Below are positions 1-7,078 of a DNA stretch of 30,926 bases, piece by piece. The translations under genes and the position numbers were made by a program. Location: the NCBI GenBank assembly GCA_045540975.1, contig JAZQIE010000117.1, positions 1 through 30,926 of the forward strand, read 5' to 3'. Source of the DNA: SIG510 sp045540975 (lineage in GTDB: Bacteria; Bacillota; Clostridia; Oscillospirales; JAAYXM01). Each line of letters opens with the position of its first letter. Within the stretch, counting starts at the first letter, position 1. The notes below the pieces were generated by a model. The model did no database searches. It was given only the letters and a program-made list of their open reading frames with translations, and was not told where the DNA came from.

Positions 1-842
1 CCATCCGCGGTCATTTCCCATGTAAAGGCGGGGGTTGTGTCATACTCGCCCAGAAGCGTTAAGGTGAGGGTGTCGTTTTCGTCAAGCGACCAAGTGCCTT
101 CAAAGGCTTCCAAAACCTCGCTGTTTCCGATACCATAGGAATACTTTGCCGTGCCGTCCCCGTTTAAGGAGAGGAACAGGACACGCTCCTCGCCGTTTCC
201 GTCATTTGCAATCGCGCTCCAGTTTCCGCAGAAGACCATGTCGGGGACTTTGTCCACACCGCCGAATTCCTCCATATACTCGTACGGAGTGAAGTCATAG
301 ACCAAATTTGCGCTGTTTTCGAGTCTGCCGTCCATACCCGACTGAATCGGGGTGTATTTCACAACATCTTCACCGTTTTCCGCAATGACCAGAAGATTTG
401 GCATGGTATCACTCATCACGCCGCGAACGAGAATCGGTGCATTTGCCATGACCAACTGCTCACCTGCATACGGCAGGAAGTCATCGTCAAATTCGCACTT
501 GGAAACCGAAATCAAAACACTCTCGTCTGCGGGCACGATGGCATACATACGGTAGCCGTCATACTCCGCGTAGTGTTCAATATCCTTGATAAAGCCAAGC
601 CCTTTGTTTGCGATGAAATCCTTCGCAAACAGTTCTGCTTTTGCGGTTGCGGCATCGCCTTCGATCCAGCCGAGATAGGCGACACCGATGAGCTTTCCCG
701 ACTCACGGATTTTGGCTTGCAGGGTTTCGAGCGCGCTTTCCTCGACCACGGGGTCTTGGGTTTCGGGCTCGACCACGGGCGCTTTGGTGCAGCCCGCGAA
801 TGTGAGAATCAGCGCAAGGGATACTGCTATCAAACGTTTCAT
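1..842 (-). CDS. Lipoprotein of unknown function (3' end beyond window)
   Basis: The reading frame opens at an ATG at 842 behind a strong AAAGGAGG site and stays open to the left edge, giving 280 residues without a stop. The N-terminus (MKRLIAV..., hydrophobic core, then TFAGC with Cys18) is a lipoprotein signal peptide, so the protein is probably anchored outside the cytoplasmic membrane. Residues about 48-150 share a pattern with the lipoprotein at 2226-2759: an AYLG motif, an E-Y-D/E-G segment followed by a hydrophobic stretch, and YAGE. The two are probably paralogous in this part. The C-terminal part (GTWS, and repeated D/N-G turns) looks beta-rich. It sits last in the minus-strand YdjG/H/I-type cluster, after an intrinsic terminator, so it may be expressed at a lower level by readthrough. 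No known family is recognised and its function is unknown. Confidence 0.85.
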   Translation of the reverse strand, partial: MKRLIAVSLALILTFAGCTKAPVVEPETQDPVVEESALETLQAKIRESGKLIGVAYLGWIEGDAATAKAELFAKDFIANKGLGFIKDIEHYAEYDGYRMYAIVPADESVLISVSKCEFDDDFLPYAGEQLVMANAPILVRGVMSDTMPNLLVIAENGEDVVKYTPIQSGMDGRLENSANLVYDFTPYEYMEEFGGVDKVPDMVFCGNWSAIANDGNGEERVLFLSLNGDGTAKYSYGIGNSEVLEAFEGTWSLDENDTLTLTLLGEYDTTPAFTWEMTAD

Positions 843-867
843 TTGTAAAAGCCTCCTTTTATGGGCA

Positions 868-892
868 AAACGGGGTGCATGAAAGCACCCCG
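868..892 (-). terminator. Intrinsic terminator between SPFH gene and downstream lipoprotein gene
   Basis: A perfect 8-bp GC-rich stem (CGGGGTGC at 871-878 with GCACCCCG at 885-892) closes a 6-nt loop. Read on the minus strand it is followed directly by TTTTGCCC. It lies 9 nt past the stop of the SPFH gene and upstream of the lipoprotein RBS, so it could act as a partial terminator that lowers expression of the last gene. Confidence 0.75.
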
Positions 893-900
893 AAACCAAA

Positions 901-2208
901 TTACTTATCGTTTTCGTCGCAAATATCGCCGCATTCGGGGCAGAACTTCGGGGGATTTGCGGGGTCTTCCGGGGTCCAGCCGCACTTGTCACACTGATAG
1001 AGCGGTGCGCCTGCGGGCTTCGGCTTGCCGCAGTTCTGGCAGAATTTGCCCTGATTGGTTGTTCCGCACTCACAAGTCCAGCCTGCCGCAGGCTGCGGCT
1101 TGCCGCAATTCTGACAGAACTTGCCCGAATTGGTTGTGCCGCATTCACACTTCCAGCCGGATGCAGCACCTGCAGGCTGGCTGACCATGGTGTCCTGCGT
1201 GGTGGATGCGCCCTGCATGAAGTTTGCCATGCCGCCCATCATATTACCTGCCATGCCCATGCCCATAAATCCTGCCATTGCGCCGTTTTCGTTGGCTGCT
1301 GCGGTGTTCATCGCCTGAGCGGTTGCACCTGCCATATGACCGCGGAGCATATTCGCATCGCGGCCCATTGCGGTGGAGCGCTGGTACTCGGTGATTCTTG
1401 CTTCGTCTTCTTCGGTCGCGTTGACCGCGGATACGCCAAATTCCACAATTTCCACACCGCGGCGGTCTCTCCACTTGGAGGAGAGAAGTTCGTTGAGTTC
1501 TTCCGCAAGCTGCATGGTGTAGCCCGGGATTGCCGCGTAGTAAATATTGTTCTGCGAAATCTTGAACATCGCGGGCTGCAAAGCGGTGAGCAGCTCGCTC
1601 TTTAACTGGCTGTCAATCTGGTCACGGGTGAAGGAATGCTCCACATTTGCACACACGTTGGTATAAAAGAGCATCGGGTTGGTGATGCGGTAGGAATACT
1701 CCCCGTGGCAGCGAATCTTGATATCGAGCGGGAAGCCGATTGCGGTATCCATGATACGGAAGGGGATGGGGGAGGGAGTGCCGTACTTGTTGCCGTAGAT
1801 TTCCTTGGTGTTGAAGAAATACACTCTCTGGTCCTTTGCGGGCTCGCCGCCAAAGGTGAAGCGCTTGCCCACTTCCGCAAAGCTCTTTTTGATGTTCTCA
1901 CCGAGAGAGCCGTAGAACAAGCTCGGCTCGGTGCCTGTGTCATATACAAATTCACCCGGATCCGCGCACAACTCCACAACCTTACCGCTCTCCACGATCA
2001 TCATGCACTGTCCCTCGTTGACGTTGATGATCGAGCCGTTGGAAATGATGTTGTCGGTGCCCTTTTTGTTGGAGGAGCGACCTCCAACTCTCTTTTCACC
2101 CTTGACCACAAGGGTGTCCGCATCCATGCTCTCGCAGTAGAAATAGTCGCGCCAGGAGTCAGCCAAAACGCCGCCCATTGCGCCAATGCCTGCCTTTAAC
2201 AGTCCCAT
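901..2208 (-). CDS. ydjI: SPFH-domain protein with C-terminal zinc ribbons (YdjI-like)
   Basis: The 435-residue protein starts at an ATG behind AAAGGAG, 17 nt after the previous stop. It matches the YdjI / 'virion core protein'-like SPFH family: the N-terminal MGLLKAG...WRDYFYCESM region, the SPFH core at about residues 30-290, and a Met/Gly/Ala-rich linker (about 290-345). Three zinc-ribbon segments then follow: two near-identical CECGTTN-x-GKFCQNCGKP modules and a third CDKCGW...FCPECGD module, giving 12 Cys in all. In Bacillus subtilis YdjI is a soluble SPFH protein recruited to the membrane with YdjG and YdjH, where it helps to localise PspA during envelope stress. YdjG- and YdjH-like proteins are encoded just upstream, which supports the assignment. 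The role in this organism is inferred from that system. Confidence 0.87.
   Translation of the reverse strand: MGLLKAGIGAMGGVLADSWRDYFYCESMDADTLVVKGEKRVGGRSSNKKGTDNIISNGSIINVNEGQCMMIVESGKVVELCADPGEFVYDTGTEPSLFYGSLGENIKKSFAEVGKRFTFGGEPAKDQRVYFFNTKEIYGNKYGTPSPIPFRIMDTAIGFPLDIKIRCHGEYSYRITNPMLFYTNVCANVEHSFTRDQIDSQLKSELLTALQPAMFKISQNNIYYAAIPGYTMQLAEELNELLSSKWRDRRGVEIVEFGVSAVNATEEDEARITEYQRSTAMGRDANMLRGHMAGATAQAMNTAAANENGAMAGFMGMGMAGNMMGGMANFMQGASTTQDTMVSQPAGAASGWKCECGTTNSGKFCQNCGKPQPAAGWTCECGTTNQGKFCQNCGKPKPAGAPLYQCDKCGWTPEDPANPPKFCPECGDICDENDK
1022..1158 (-). repeat. In-frame tandem duplication of a zinc-ribbon module
   Basis: Two 62-bp copies (1022-1083 and 1097-1158) are spaced at a 75-bp period, which is exactly 25 codons. 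They encode the two CECGTTN-x-GKFCQNCGKP modules of the SPFH protein. The DNA copies differ mainly at third codon positions and the Cys codons are conserved, so this is an old duplication under protein-level selection. Confidence 0.85.
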
Positions 2209-2225
2209 AATAATTCTCCTTTCGG

Positions 2226-2759
2226 TTATTTATGAATCAAGTCTGTGATGTCCCACACATTTTCGTCGGTGCCGTCAAGTTCTCCGCTTTCGGTGACGGA
2301 AAGTAAATAGTTGATTTCTTTCGTCTCAAAAGTGTTTACGGTGATATCCTGACCGCATCTTAAAACAAATGCCTCGCCGGCGTAAGCCGCCTTTGTCAGC
2401 TCCGCGCCGTCTTTTATGAGAGAAACAAGGTCTCTGTATTTCGGAATCACAAGAAACCAATCATCCCCCTCATATTCAAAGGTTTTGATTTGACCGATTT
2501 TCTCATCATCAAGACCTTCGAAAATCTTGGCTATGGAAGCATCTTTGTTTGCTTTGCCGTCTTCCCCCTTGCCAAGATACGCGATTGCAAGATACGGCGC
2601 GCCTTGTATGTCCTCAAAGGGGAGGCAGTTTGCATATTCGGTCCGATACTCGGAATCCGCATAGACCATGCCCGGACCGTCTAAAATAAACAGGTCATGC
2701 TTACAGCCGCAGAGGGATGTAAGAAATGCAAAAAGTGCCATAATCTTCACAAACCTCAA
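2226..2759 (-). CDS. Small lipoprotein related to the one at the left edge
   Basis: The 177-residue protein most likely starts at a TTG at 2759, placed 9 nt after an AAAGGA site; an internal ATG at 2741 is the alternative. The N-terminus is a lipoprotein signal (MALFAFLTSL then LCGC, Cys19 from the TTG start). The middle carries AYLG, a segment EYEGDDWFLVIPKY, and YAGEAF. The same order is found in the left-edge lipoprotein (AYLG, EYDGYRMYAIVP, YAGEQL), so the two probably share a domain. It lies between the SLH-domain gene and the SPFH gene and has its own sigma-A-type promoter. The product should be membrane-anchored and extracytoplasmic. Function is unknown; a link to envelope stress is suggested only by context. 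Confidence 0.82.
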   Translation of the reverse strand: MRFVKIMALFAFLTSLCGCKHDLFILDGPGMVYADSEYRTEYANCLPFEDIQGAPYLAIAYLGKGEDGKANKDASIAKIFEGLDDEKIGQIKTFEYEGDDWFLVIPKYRDLVSLIKDGAELTKAAYAGEAFVLRCGQDITVNTFETKEINYLLSVTESGELDGTDENVWDITDLIHK

Positions 2760-2784
2760 AGAATCTCATCCTTTCGATACTCTC

Positions 2785-2814
2785 ATTATACAACGGCAGA
2801 GACACATCTGACAA
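2785..2814 (-). promoter_or_regulatory. Sigma-A-type promoter for the lipoprotein/SPFH genes
   Basis: On the minus strand there is a -35 TTGTCA (2809-2814), an 18-bp spacer and a perfect -10 TATAAT (2785-2790). It lies in the 62-bp gap after the SLH gene and just before the AAAGGATG RBS of the lipoprotein gene. It would allow the lipoprotein and SPFH genes to be expressed independently of the upstream genes. Confidence 0.7.
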
Positions 2815-2821
2815 TACCGGA

Positions 2822-4174
2822 TTAATTTATGACATCACTTGTGTCGATTACGTGATACTCCAAAAATCGCATGACGGTATCGCCGGATTGCGGACGGACA
2901 CCGTCGGTTCTGTTGAATACAATCCCGACTCGGTCACCCTTCACCGCAGAATCCAACGATTTTCCGAACATCTGCAACTCCTCGACCGTACCGATGGCGA
3001 TGATTTTACCGTCGCGTTCAACCGAGACCTTATCGCCCACCTTCAGCCAACCGTCCGAGAGTCGGCCGACGAGTACATTCTTGTCGTTTTGCAAAAGCGA
3101 GTCTTCCACCGTCATCAAAAACGGGCCGTAGACACTTGCGGTATCGGAATTCACCGAATTGCCCTGCGCATCGGTCACGGTGCAATAGAGCAGTTTCCCG
3201 AGCAGGTCCTCCAAGGGATTTGCGGTGAGCCTCAATGTGTCGGTATCCGCACCCTTGACCCAATCGCCGTTTAAGACCACCAACGTGTCGCGGCGGTCAC
3301 GGTACTTCCAAACGTAGGTATACGGCTTGACACCGCCCTCTGCCTCCACCTTGAGGGTAAGCGGTGCGGAATACCCTTCCGCTTCCATGCTCACAGGCTG
3401 GGTCTTGATGGAAAGCGGAGTGACGGTCACACCCGGCAGGGTGGGAGAAGTTCCCGCATCAATGTCCGTATCGGGCTCCGGCGTTACCACAACCGTCTGG
3501 GACTTGTCAGAATCATCTAATTCAACATCTCCGCCAATGTCGTACTCCTCTTTCTTCATGGTAAACTTCACGCGCTTTTCCTTGTTGACCATGCGCACCA
3601 GAATGGTTGCGACCTCGCTCCGCTTGATGTTGGAGTCGGGCAGGCAACTGTGCTTTGCATCCGCGCCCGTCACAATCCCTGCGCGATAGAGCGCGTAAGC
3701 CACGTTGTAAAAATCACTGCCCTTTACCACATCGGGAATCTCGCCGTCTTCAATCAAATTGATTTCGGGGAATTCCGACATGGGCAGAGCGTTGAAGAAT
3801 ACGGTCATAAACCAGGCACGGGTCGCAAATTTGTTCATGTGGTCTTCGGGGACTCCGCCAATGCCGTTTGCGGCGCAGTAGTCAACATACGGCTGATACC
3901 ACGGGGTGCCGTTTTTCAGCGTGACCTCGCCGTTTAAGTGGCGCTGATGCATGCAAGCCGCAAGTTTCAGCACCTCTGCATAGGTGACAAACTCATCGGG
4001 CGCGTAACGGGTCTCACTCTTGCCGTTGATGAGTCCGAGCGAGACCGCCTCGAGGACATCGTCATAGTACCAAGCGCCTTCCAAAACATCAACAAACGGA
4101 TTTTGCGTCGGGATTGCCAGCGCCACGGAAAGCACGGTTACAACCGCAAGAATCAAAGCAATCAATCGTTTCAT
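2822..4174 (-). CDS. Secreted S-layer-homology protein with a C-terminal EF-Tu domain II-like barrel
   Basis: The 450-residue protein begins with a classic signal peptide (MKRLIALILAVVTVLSVALA). Residues about 25-205 contain S-layer-homology repeats (FVDVLEGAWYYDDV...YAPDEFVTYAEV; WYQPYVDYCAANGI; YALYRAGIVTGAD...IKRSEVATILVRM), which in this family bind pyruvylated secondary wall polymer. A charged linker follows, then an Ig/PKD-like segment at about 255-350 (VEAEGGVKPYTYVWKYR). The last 90 residues read FLMTVEDSLL, VLVGRLSDGWLKVGDKV, ELQMFGKSLDSAVKGDRVGI. That is the pattern of elongation factor Tu domain II, which is unusual in an exported wall protein. It sits between the YdjH-like gene and a lipoprotein gene. 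SLH assignment is firm; the role of the C-terminal barrel is unknown. Confidence 0.88.
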   Translation of the reverse strand: MKRLIALILAVVTVLSVALAIPTQNPFVDVLEGAWYYDDVLEAVSLGLINGKSETRYAPDEFVTYAEVLKLAACMHQRHLNGEVTLKNGTPWYQPYVDYCAANGIGGVPEDHMNKFATRAWFMTVFFNALPMSEFPEINLIEDGEIPDVVKGSDFYNVAYALYRAGIVTGADAKHSCLPDSNIKRSEVATILVRMVNKEKRVKFTMKKEEYDIGGDVELDDSDKSQTVVVTPEPDTDIDAGTSPTLPGVTVTPLSIKTQPVSMEAEGYSAPLTLKVEAEGGVKPYTYVWKYRDRRDTLVVLNGDWVKGADTDTLRLTANPLEDLLGKLLYCTVTDAQGNSVNSDTASVYGPFLMTVEDSLLQNDKNVLVGRLSDGWLKVGDKVSVERDGKIIAIGTVEELQMFGKSLDSAVKGDRVGIVFNRTDGVRPQSGDTVMRFLEYHVIDTSDVIN

Positions 4175-4192
4175 CTTAACTCATCCTCTCAG

Positions 4193-4978
4193 TTAAAAAC
4201 TACCGCCGCCACCACCGTGGGTTCTACCGGAGGACGAGGTGTGGTTGCCCGAACTGTTGTTTTTCGGCTTTTCTCTTCTGTCAACACGGCTGTAAAGGAA
4301 AATATCTCTCGACATTGTAAGGCGCTTACTGCCGGGCTTGACATAATCTGCCGCATAATCGTTTTCCACCGCGGTCTTCATCTTTGCGAGTTTTTTCTTC
4401 ATCATGATGAATGCGATAAGCAGCGGTGCGAGAAGCAGGCACGCCCAGATGATGAGGAGGGTCTTGGTATCGTACTGCTTTTTGTCAAACGGAGCGCCGC
4501 TCTCTGCCATTTCCAAAAGTTCATCCGCAAGGGCTGCGAAGGTGTCCATTGCGGTGTAGTAATCATCCTCCGCAAGATACAGCTCAATGTGTTTCTTTAA
4601 GTATGCGATGCCGTTTTGGTTAAAGACCCGCAGTCCGTCTGCATGGGTGGTAATGTGGTACTCTCTCGTGCCCGAGCAGATGTAGAGCAGGATGCCGTCA
4701 TCGTTTTCGCCTGCGCCGTAGCCGTTGTAATCGTAGATATCGTCCGCCGAGGACATCGCATCGTAGCTCGACAAATCCTCCTCGGTCACAATCGCAACCT
4801 CAAACGCATATTTCTGACGGATGCCCTCCAGCTTCGCGGAGAGGTCGAAAAGCTCGCTCTCTGTGAGGTATCCTGCCGCGTCAATCACGGGCGGATTTGC
4901 AAATTCGACTGCAAGACACGGGAGTGTCAGCGAGACACACATCAGCAAAACAAACAAGAATGAAATGATTCGTTTCAT
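4193..4978 (-). CDS. ydjH: TPM-domain membrane protein (YdjH-like)
   Basis: The frame also has an ATG at 4987, but the AAGGGAGG site abuts that codon and sits 9 nt before the ATG at 4978. I therefore start at 4978 (MKRIISFLF...), giving 261 residues. A signal peptide is followed by a TPM domain at about residues 25-160 (FANPPVIDAAGYLTESEL..., VAIVTEEDL, DDGILLYICSGTREYHI). One transmembrane helix follows at about 175-195 (LLIIWACLLLAPLLIAFI), then a cytoplasmic tail ending in a low-complexity HGGGGGSF stretch that is typical of TPM proteins. In Bacillus, YdjH is the TPM partner of YdjG and YdjI. The preceding YdjG-like gene ends at 4994, so the two are translationally close. Early annotations of TPM proteins as phosphatases are uncertain. 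Confidence 0.87.
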   Translation of the reverse strand: MKRIISFLFVLLMCVSLTLPCLAVEFANPPVIDAAGYLTESELFDLSAKLEGIRQKYAFEVAIVTEEDLSSYDAMSSADDIYDYNGYGAGENDDGILLYICSGTREYHITTHADGLRVFNQNGIAYLKKHIELYLAEDDYYTAMDTFAALADELLEMAESGAPFDKKQYDTKTLLIIWACLLLAPLLIAFIMMKKKLAKMKTAVENDYAADYVKPGSKRLTMSRDIFLYSRVDRREKPKNNSSGNHTSSSGRTHGGGGGSF

Positions 4979-4993
4979 AGTTCTCATCCTCCC

Positions 4994-6073
4994 TTAGTGA
5001 AGCAGGAAGAATCCCACAACCGCGGCAACAGCGTAGCAAATCCCCGCGATTTTTGCGAAATACTTCCACTTTTTCCCGTTATCTACCGGATATTCACCGA
5101 CAACCTTGCCGGTTTGACCGTTGATGGCAAACTGATAGTTCTTGTCAAGGTACTTGATGTTGAGCATCCAAACGGGGAGGAGCGAGTAACGAATCTTACC
5201 GTTGGAGAAGTTGACGTTTGTCCGCTCGGGTATGACCAGATGATAGGCACCGGTCGTGTCGTTGAATGCGGCGACGGTGGAGTTCTTCACGCGCTCGTTT
5301 GCACGCTCGATGCTCTCCTCCGCGCTGACATCGTATTTATCTGCCAGATACCCCGAGAGATACGCACCGTTGAAGGTGACCGCATCCTCGTAGTTGTACG
5401 GCTCGACCGCTTCCATATATGTGTCGTCCGCTTTCTTCGAGCCGTCGACCGGGATGTTTGCAAACCCGACACTGCCTGCGCGGAAGAGCTTGAAGTAGTC
5501 GGTCTTGGTGTAGTCGTAATTTGCATCACTCCAACGTGTGACACGCTCCGCATTGTATGTAATCGCCGCGTCGCAATCGCAGTCGAACATCCAGAAGGGG
5601 ACATACACGCCCGCCATTTCCTCGATTTTCTTTCTGCTCTTGAATTCGTCGGGCAAAAACGGCGCGTTTTTGAAATCGTCTTCAAATGCCGCGACCGCCG
5701 CTTTCTTATCCACCTTGAACGGGATGATGTAATCCGGCTGCAAAGTGCCTTCAAACTGACCCTTCACAACGGTGGACTGTCCGCAATACGGACAAACGGT
5801 TGCGCCCAGGCTTTCGTCACCCGAAATCTCCGCACCGCAGGACGGACAAGAGTAATTTGCAAGGTTGATGTCGCTTGTGTCCTCGTAGCTTCTGGGCTCG
5901 TAGTGTTCCCAATCGTACTTGGATTCCTTCCCCGCGGCTTCCATTCCCTCGCTCATTTGCTGCATGGTCTCAATCGGGAATGTGTTGTCGCAGGAGTCAC
6001 AGTGCAGTTCGCTTCCGGAGAATACCAGCGGCGCACCGCAGCATGGACATTTGTAACTGTTGATGGTGTCCAT
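4994..6073 (-). CDS. ydjG: Double zinc-ribbon, membrane-anchored protein (YdjG-like)
   Basis: The 359-residue protein starts at an ATG behind AAGGAGG. It carries an N-terminal zinc ribbon (C9-x2-C12...C25-x2-C28) and a second ribbon at about residues 75-98 (YSCPSCGAE...CPYCGQ). A large middle domain runs from about 110 to 330, including PDYIIPFKVDKKAAVAAF and YVPFWMFDCD. One C-terminal transmembrane helix ends the protein (IAGICYAVAAVVGFFLLH). This layout fits Bacillus YdjG, a TFIIB-type zinc-ribbon membrane protein that acts with YdjH and YdjI in the PspA envelope-stress module. It is the first gene of the minus-strand cluster. Its gene name rests on architecture and on the YdjH/YdjI-like neighbours. 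Confidence 0.83.
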   Translation of the reverse strand: MDTINSYKCPCCGAPLVFSGSELHCDSCDNTFPIETMQQMSEGMEAAGKESKYDWEHYEPRSYEDTSDINLANYSCPSCGAEISGDESLGATVCPYCGQSTVVKGQFEGTLQPDYIIPFKVDKKAAVAAFEDDFKNAPFLPDEFKSRKKIEEMAGVYVPFWMFDCDCDAAITYNAERVTRWSDANYDYTKTDYFKLFRAGSVGFANIPVDGSKKADDTYMEAVEPYNYEDAVTFNGAYLSGYLADKYDVSAEESIERANERVKNSTVAAFNDTTGAYHLVIPERTNVNFSNGKIRYSLLPVWMLNIKYLDKNYQFAINGQTGKVVGEYPVDNGKKWKYFAKIAGICYAVAAVVGFFLLH

Positions 6074-6439
6074 AAAACCTACCTCCTTGTCAAAATCAAT
6101 TCCTTCTCAGCGCCGCCTTTGGGGAACTGCGCTGTGATAAGGGTCTGTCGGCACGACCGCTTGCGGTCGGGGCGCACACCCTCCTTAGAATTATTATGCA
6201 TTTATTTTAATACTCTTTCGCCGTAAAGTCCCCACCCCTATCGGGATTTTGGTGTGGGACGGATTATGTTTTCGAGGAAAATTTGGGAAAATGCGGGATG
6301 ACTCCGTTGTACGAAACCGACAAGCCTTCGCACAAACAAACCACCGCAATGCTAGTATACCACTTTGCACGAAAAATGTAAAACGCACAGTATTATATTG
6401 CAGTACATAGTGTGGTGGAGAGATGTAATAAATAGCAAA
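6074..6439. other. Gene-free stretch with a GC-rich hairpin
   Basis: No convincing coding frame lies here. The segment 6100-6183 is GC-rich and contains an inverted repeat (CGACCGC at 6154-6160, GCGGTCG at 6163-6169). It would form the leader of the minus-strand YdjG-like gene. The base composition and hairpin are unlike the AT-rich rest of the gap, so it may be a dispersed intergenic element. I could not find a convincing promoter for the YdjG-like gene. Confidence 0.45.
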
Positions 6440-6462
6440 ACGGAGCAGAAATTCTGCTCCGT
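6436..6462 (-). terminator. Intrinsic terminator overlapping the stop codon of the AT-rich orphan gene
   Basis: A perfect 11-bp inverted repeat (6440-6450 and 6452-6462, around a single central A) is followed on the minus strand by TTTTGCTATT. Its first base overlaps the TAA stop (6462-6464) of the orphan gene. Confidence 0.8.
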
Positions 6463-6866
6463 TATTTCTCACTCCAAAAACGATTAAGCCTTGCAGAAGA
6501 ATATCTAAAATCAAGCTCACCTGTTCCAAAAGTAATGCTATATTTTCCGTCCTTATTTTGTTTAATAAATATTTCATCAATAAAATGTTCGGGTGCAATG
6601 TCAAAATATTTTATTTCGACATCAAAAAAATCCAAAACAACAAACCATTTATCTATGCTGTCTGTGATTCTTACCGACAATTCTTTCTTTTCGGGATTAT
6701 AAGCAAGAGCATCAATTTGCTCATCACAAAAATTCACCCAATCTTCCGTTAAATCATAAAGATTATTCTGAAATTGAACAAATTTTTGTATTCCTTCGAT
6801 TTCCTTTGCACAACGAATTGTTTCGAAACACATTTCTTCGCGGTTGCTAAAGTTTGTTTCAAACAT
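6462..6866 (-). CDS. AT-rich hypothetical protein (orphan)
   Basis: A 134-residue soluble protein, rich in Asp, Glu, Phe and Asn, with no signal peptide or membrane segment. I do not recognise a family. The gene is real by context: a sigma-A-type promoter with an extended -10 lies 21 nt upstream of the ATG, a GGTGG-type RBS precedes the start, and an 11-bp hairpin terminator touches the stop codon. It is a single-gene transcription unit. Its composition (clearly AT-rich) differs from the roughly balanced genes on both sides, which suggests acquisition from another source. Small acidic single-gene proteins of this kind are often immunity-like, but nothing here proves that. Confidence 0.75.
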   Translation of the reverse strand: MFETNFSNREEMCFETIRCAKEIEGIQKFVQFQNNLYDLTEDWVNFCDEQIDALAYNPEKKELSVRITDSIDKWFVVLDFFDVEIKYFDIAPEHFIDEIFIKQNKDGKYSITFGTGELDFRYSSARLNRFWSEK

Positions 6867-6886
6867 ATTTTCACCACCCTCAATTT

Positions 6887-6915
6887 ATTATATCACATTT
6901 CGTTTTAAAAGTAAA
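6887..6915 (-). promoter_or_regulatory. Sigma-A promoter with extended -10 for the orphan gene
   Basis: On the minus strand there is a -35 TTTACT (6910-6915), a 17-bp spacer and TGATATAAT, whose -10 hexamer is at 6887-6892. The -35 box overlaps the left end of the repeat at 6907-6996. Confidence 0.8.
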
Positions 6916-6996
6916 TTCACACAGTATAAATCTCCTGAACATACAAATACTCAGTACAAATTTGTAAAATAAGGAGATTTGAGATATGAAAGCAAC
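6907..6996 (+). repeat. Left copy of the ~90-bp direct repeat that brackets the EPS operon
   Basis: The segment matches 30404-30495. The last 45 bp (6952-6996 and 30451-30495) are identical. The first half is diverged but keeps AAAAGTAAAT, GTATAA and TCTCCTG in order. The identical part carries a palindrome, a GGAG RBS and codons MKAT of a SpoVT/AbrB-like gene. The sequence diverges within codon 5. Confidence 0.9.
6924..6966 (+). promoter_or_regulatory. Promoter-like boxes and palindrome of the SpoVT/AbrB-like leader (left copy)
   Basis: GTATA (6924-6928) and ATACT (6947-6951) are 18 nt apart, and the same spacing is kept in the right copy even though the spacer sequence differs. The boxes resemble the forespore sigma-G/F type. 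A perfect 12-bp palindrome, TACAAATTTGTA (6955-6966), lies just downstream, where a repressor could bind. Sigma assignment is inference. Confidence 0.45.
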
Positions 6997-7078
6997 CGGT
7001 GACGTTGCGAGCGCTCACGGTGTGAGATACAGCGAGCGTAAGGAAGCACCGAGAGCGGAGCCCTGCGTTGGTCGGTGA
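6986..7078 (+). pseudogene. SpoVT/AbrB-like gene remnant (start only)
   Basis: A good RBS (AAGGAGA) precedes ATG, which reads MKATG and then loses all similarity to the family (SpoVT/AbrB proteins typically begin MKATGIVRRID). The frame continues for 25 unrelated codons to a TGA at 7076. The sequence after codon 5 is GC-rich with CTCAC-GGT-GTGAG inverted repeats, unlike the AT-rich leader, so a foreign or rearranged segment abuts the start. A short fusion peptide might still be translated. Confidence 0.6.

Noticed and set aside
4997..6226. 409-codon open frame on the plus strand opposite the YdjG-like gene
   Set aside because: It lies antisense to a well-supported zinc-ribbon gene, lacks an RBS and shows no family motifs; codon bias of the minus-strand gene explains the absence of stops.
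6194..6604. 136-codon minus-strand frame in the 6.2-6.6 kb gap
   Set aside because: It crosses the terminator of the orphan gene and overlaps that gene in another frame, with no RBS.
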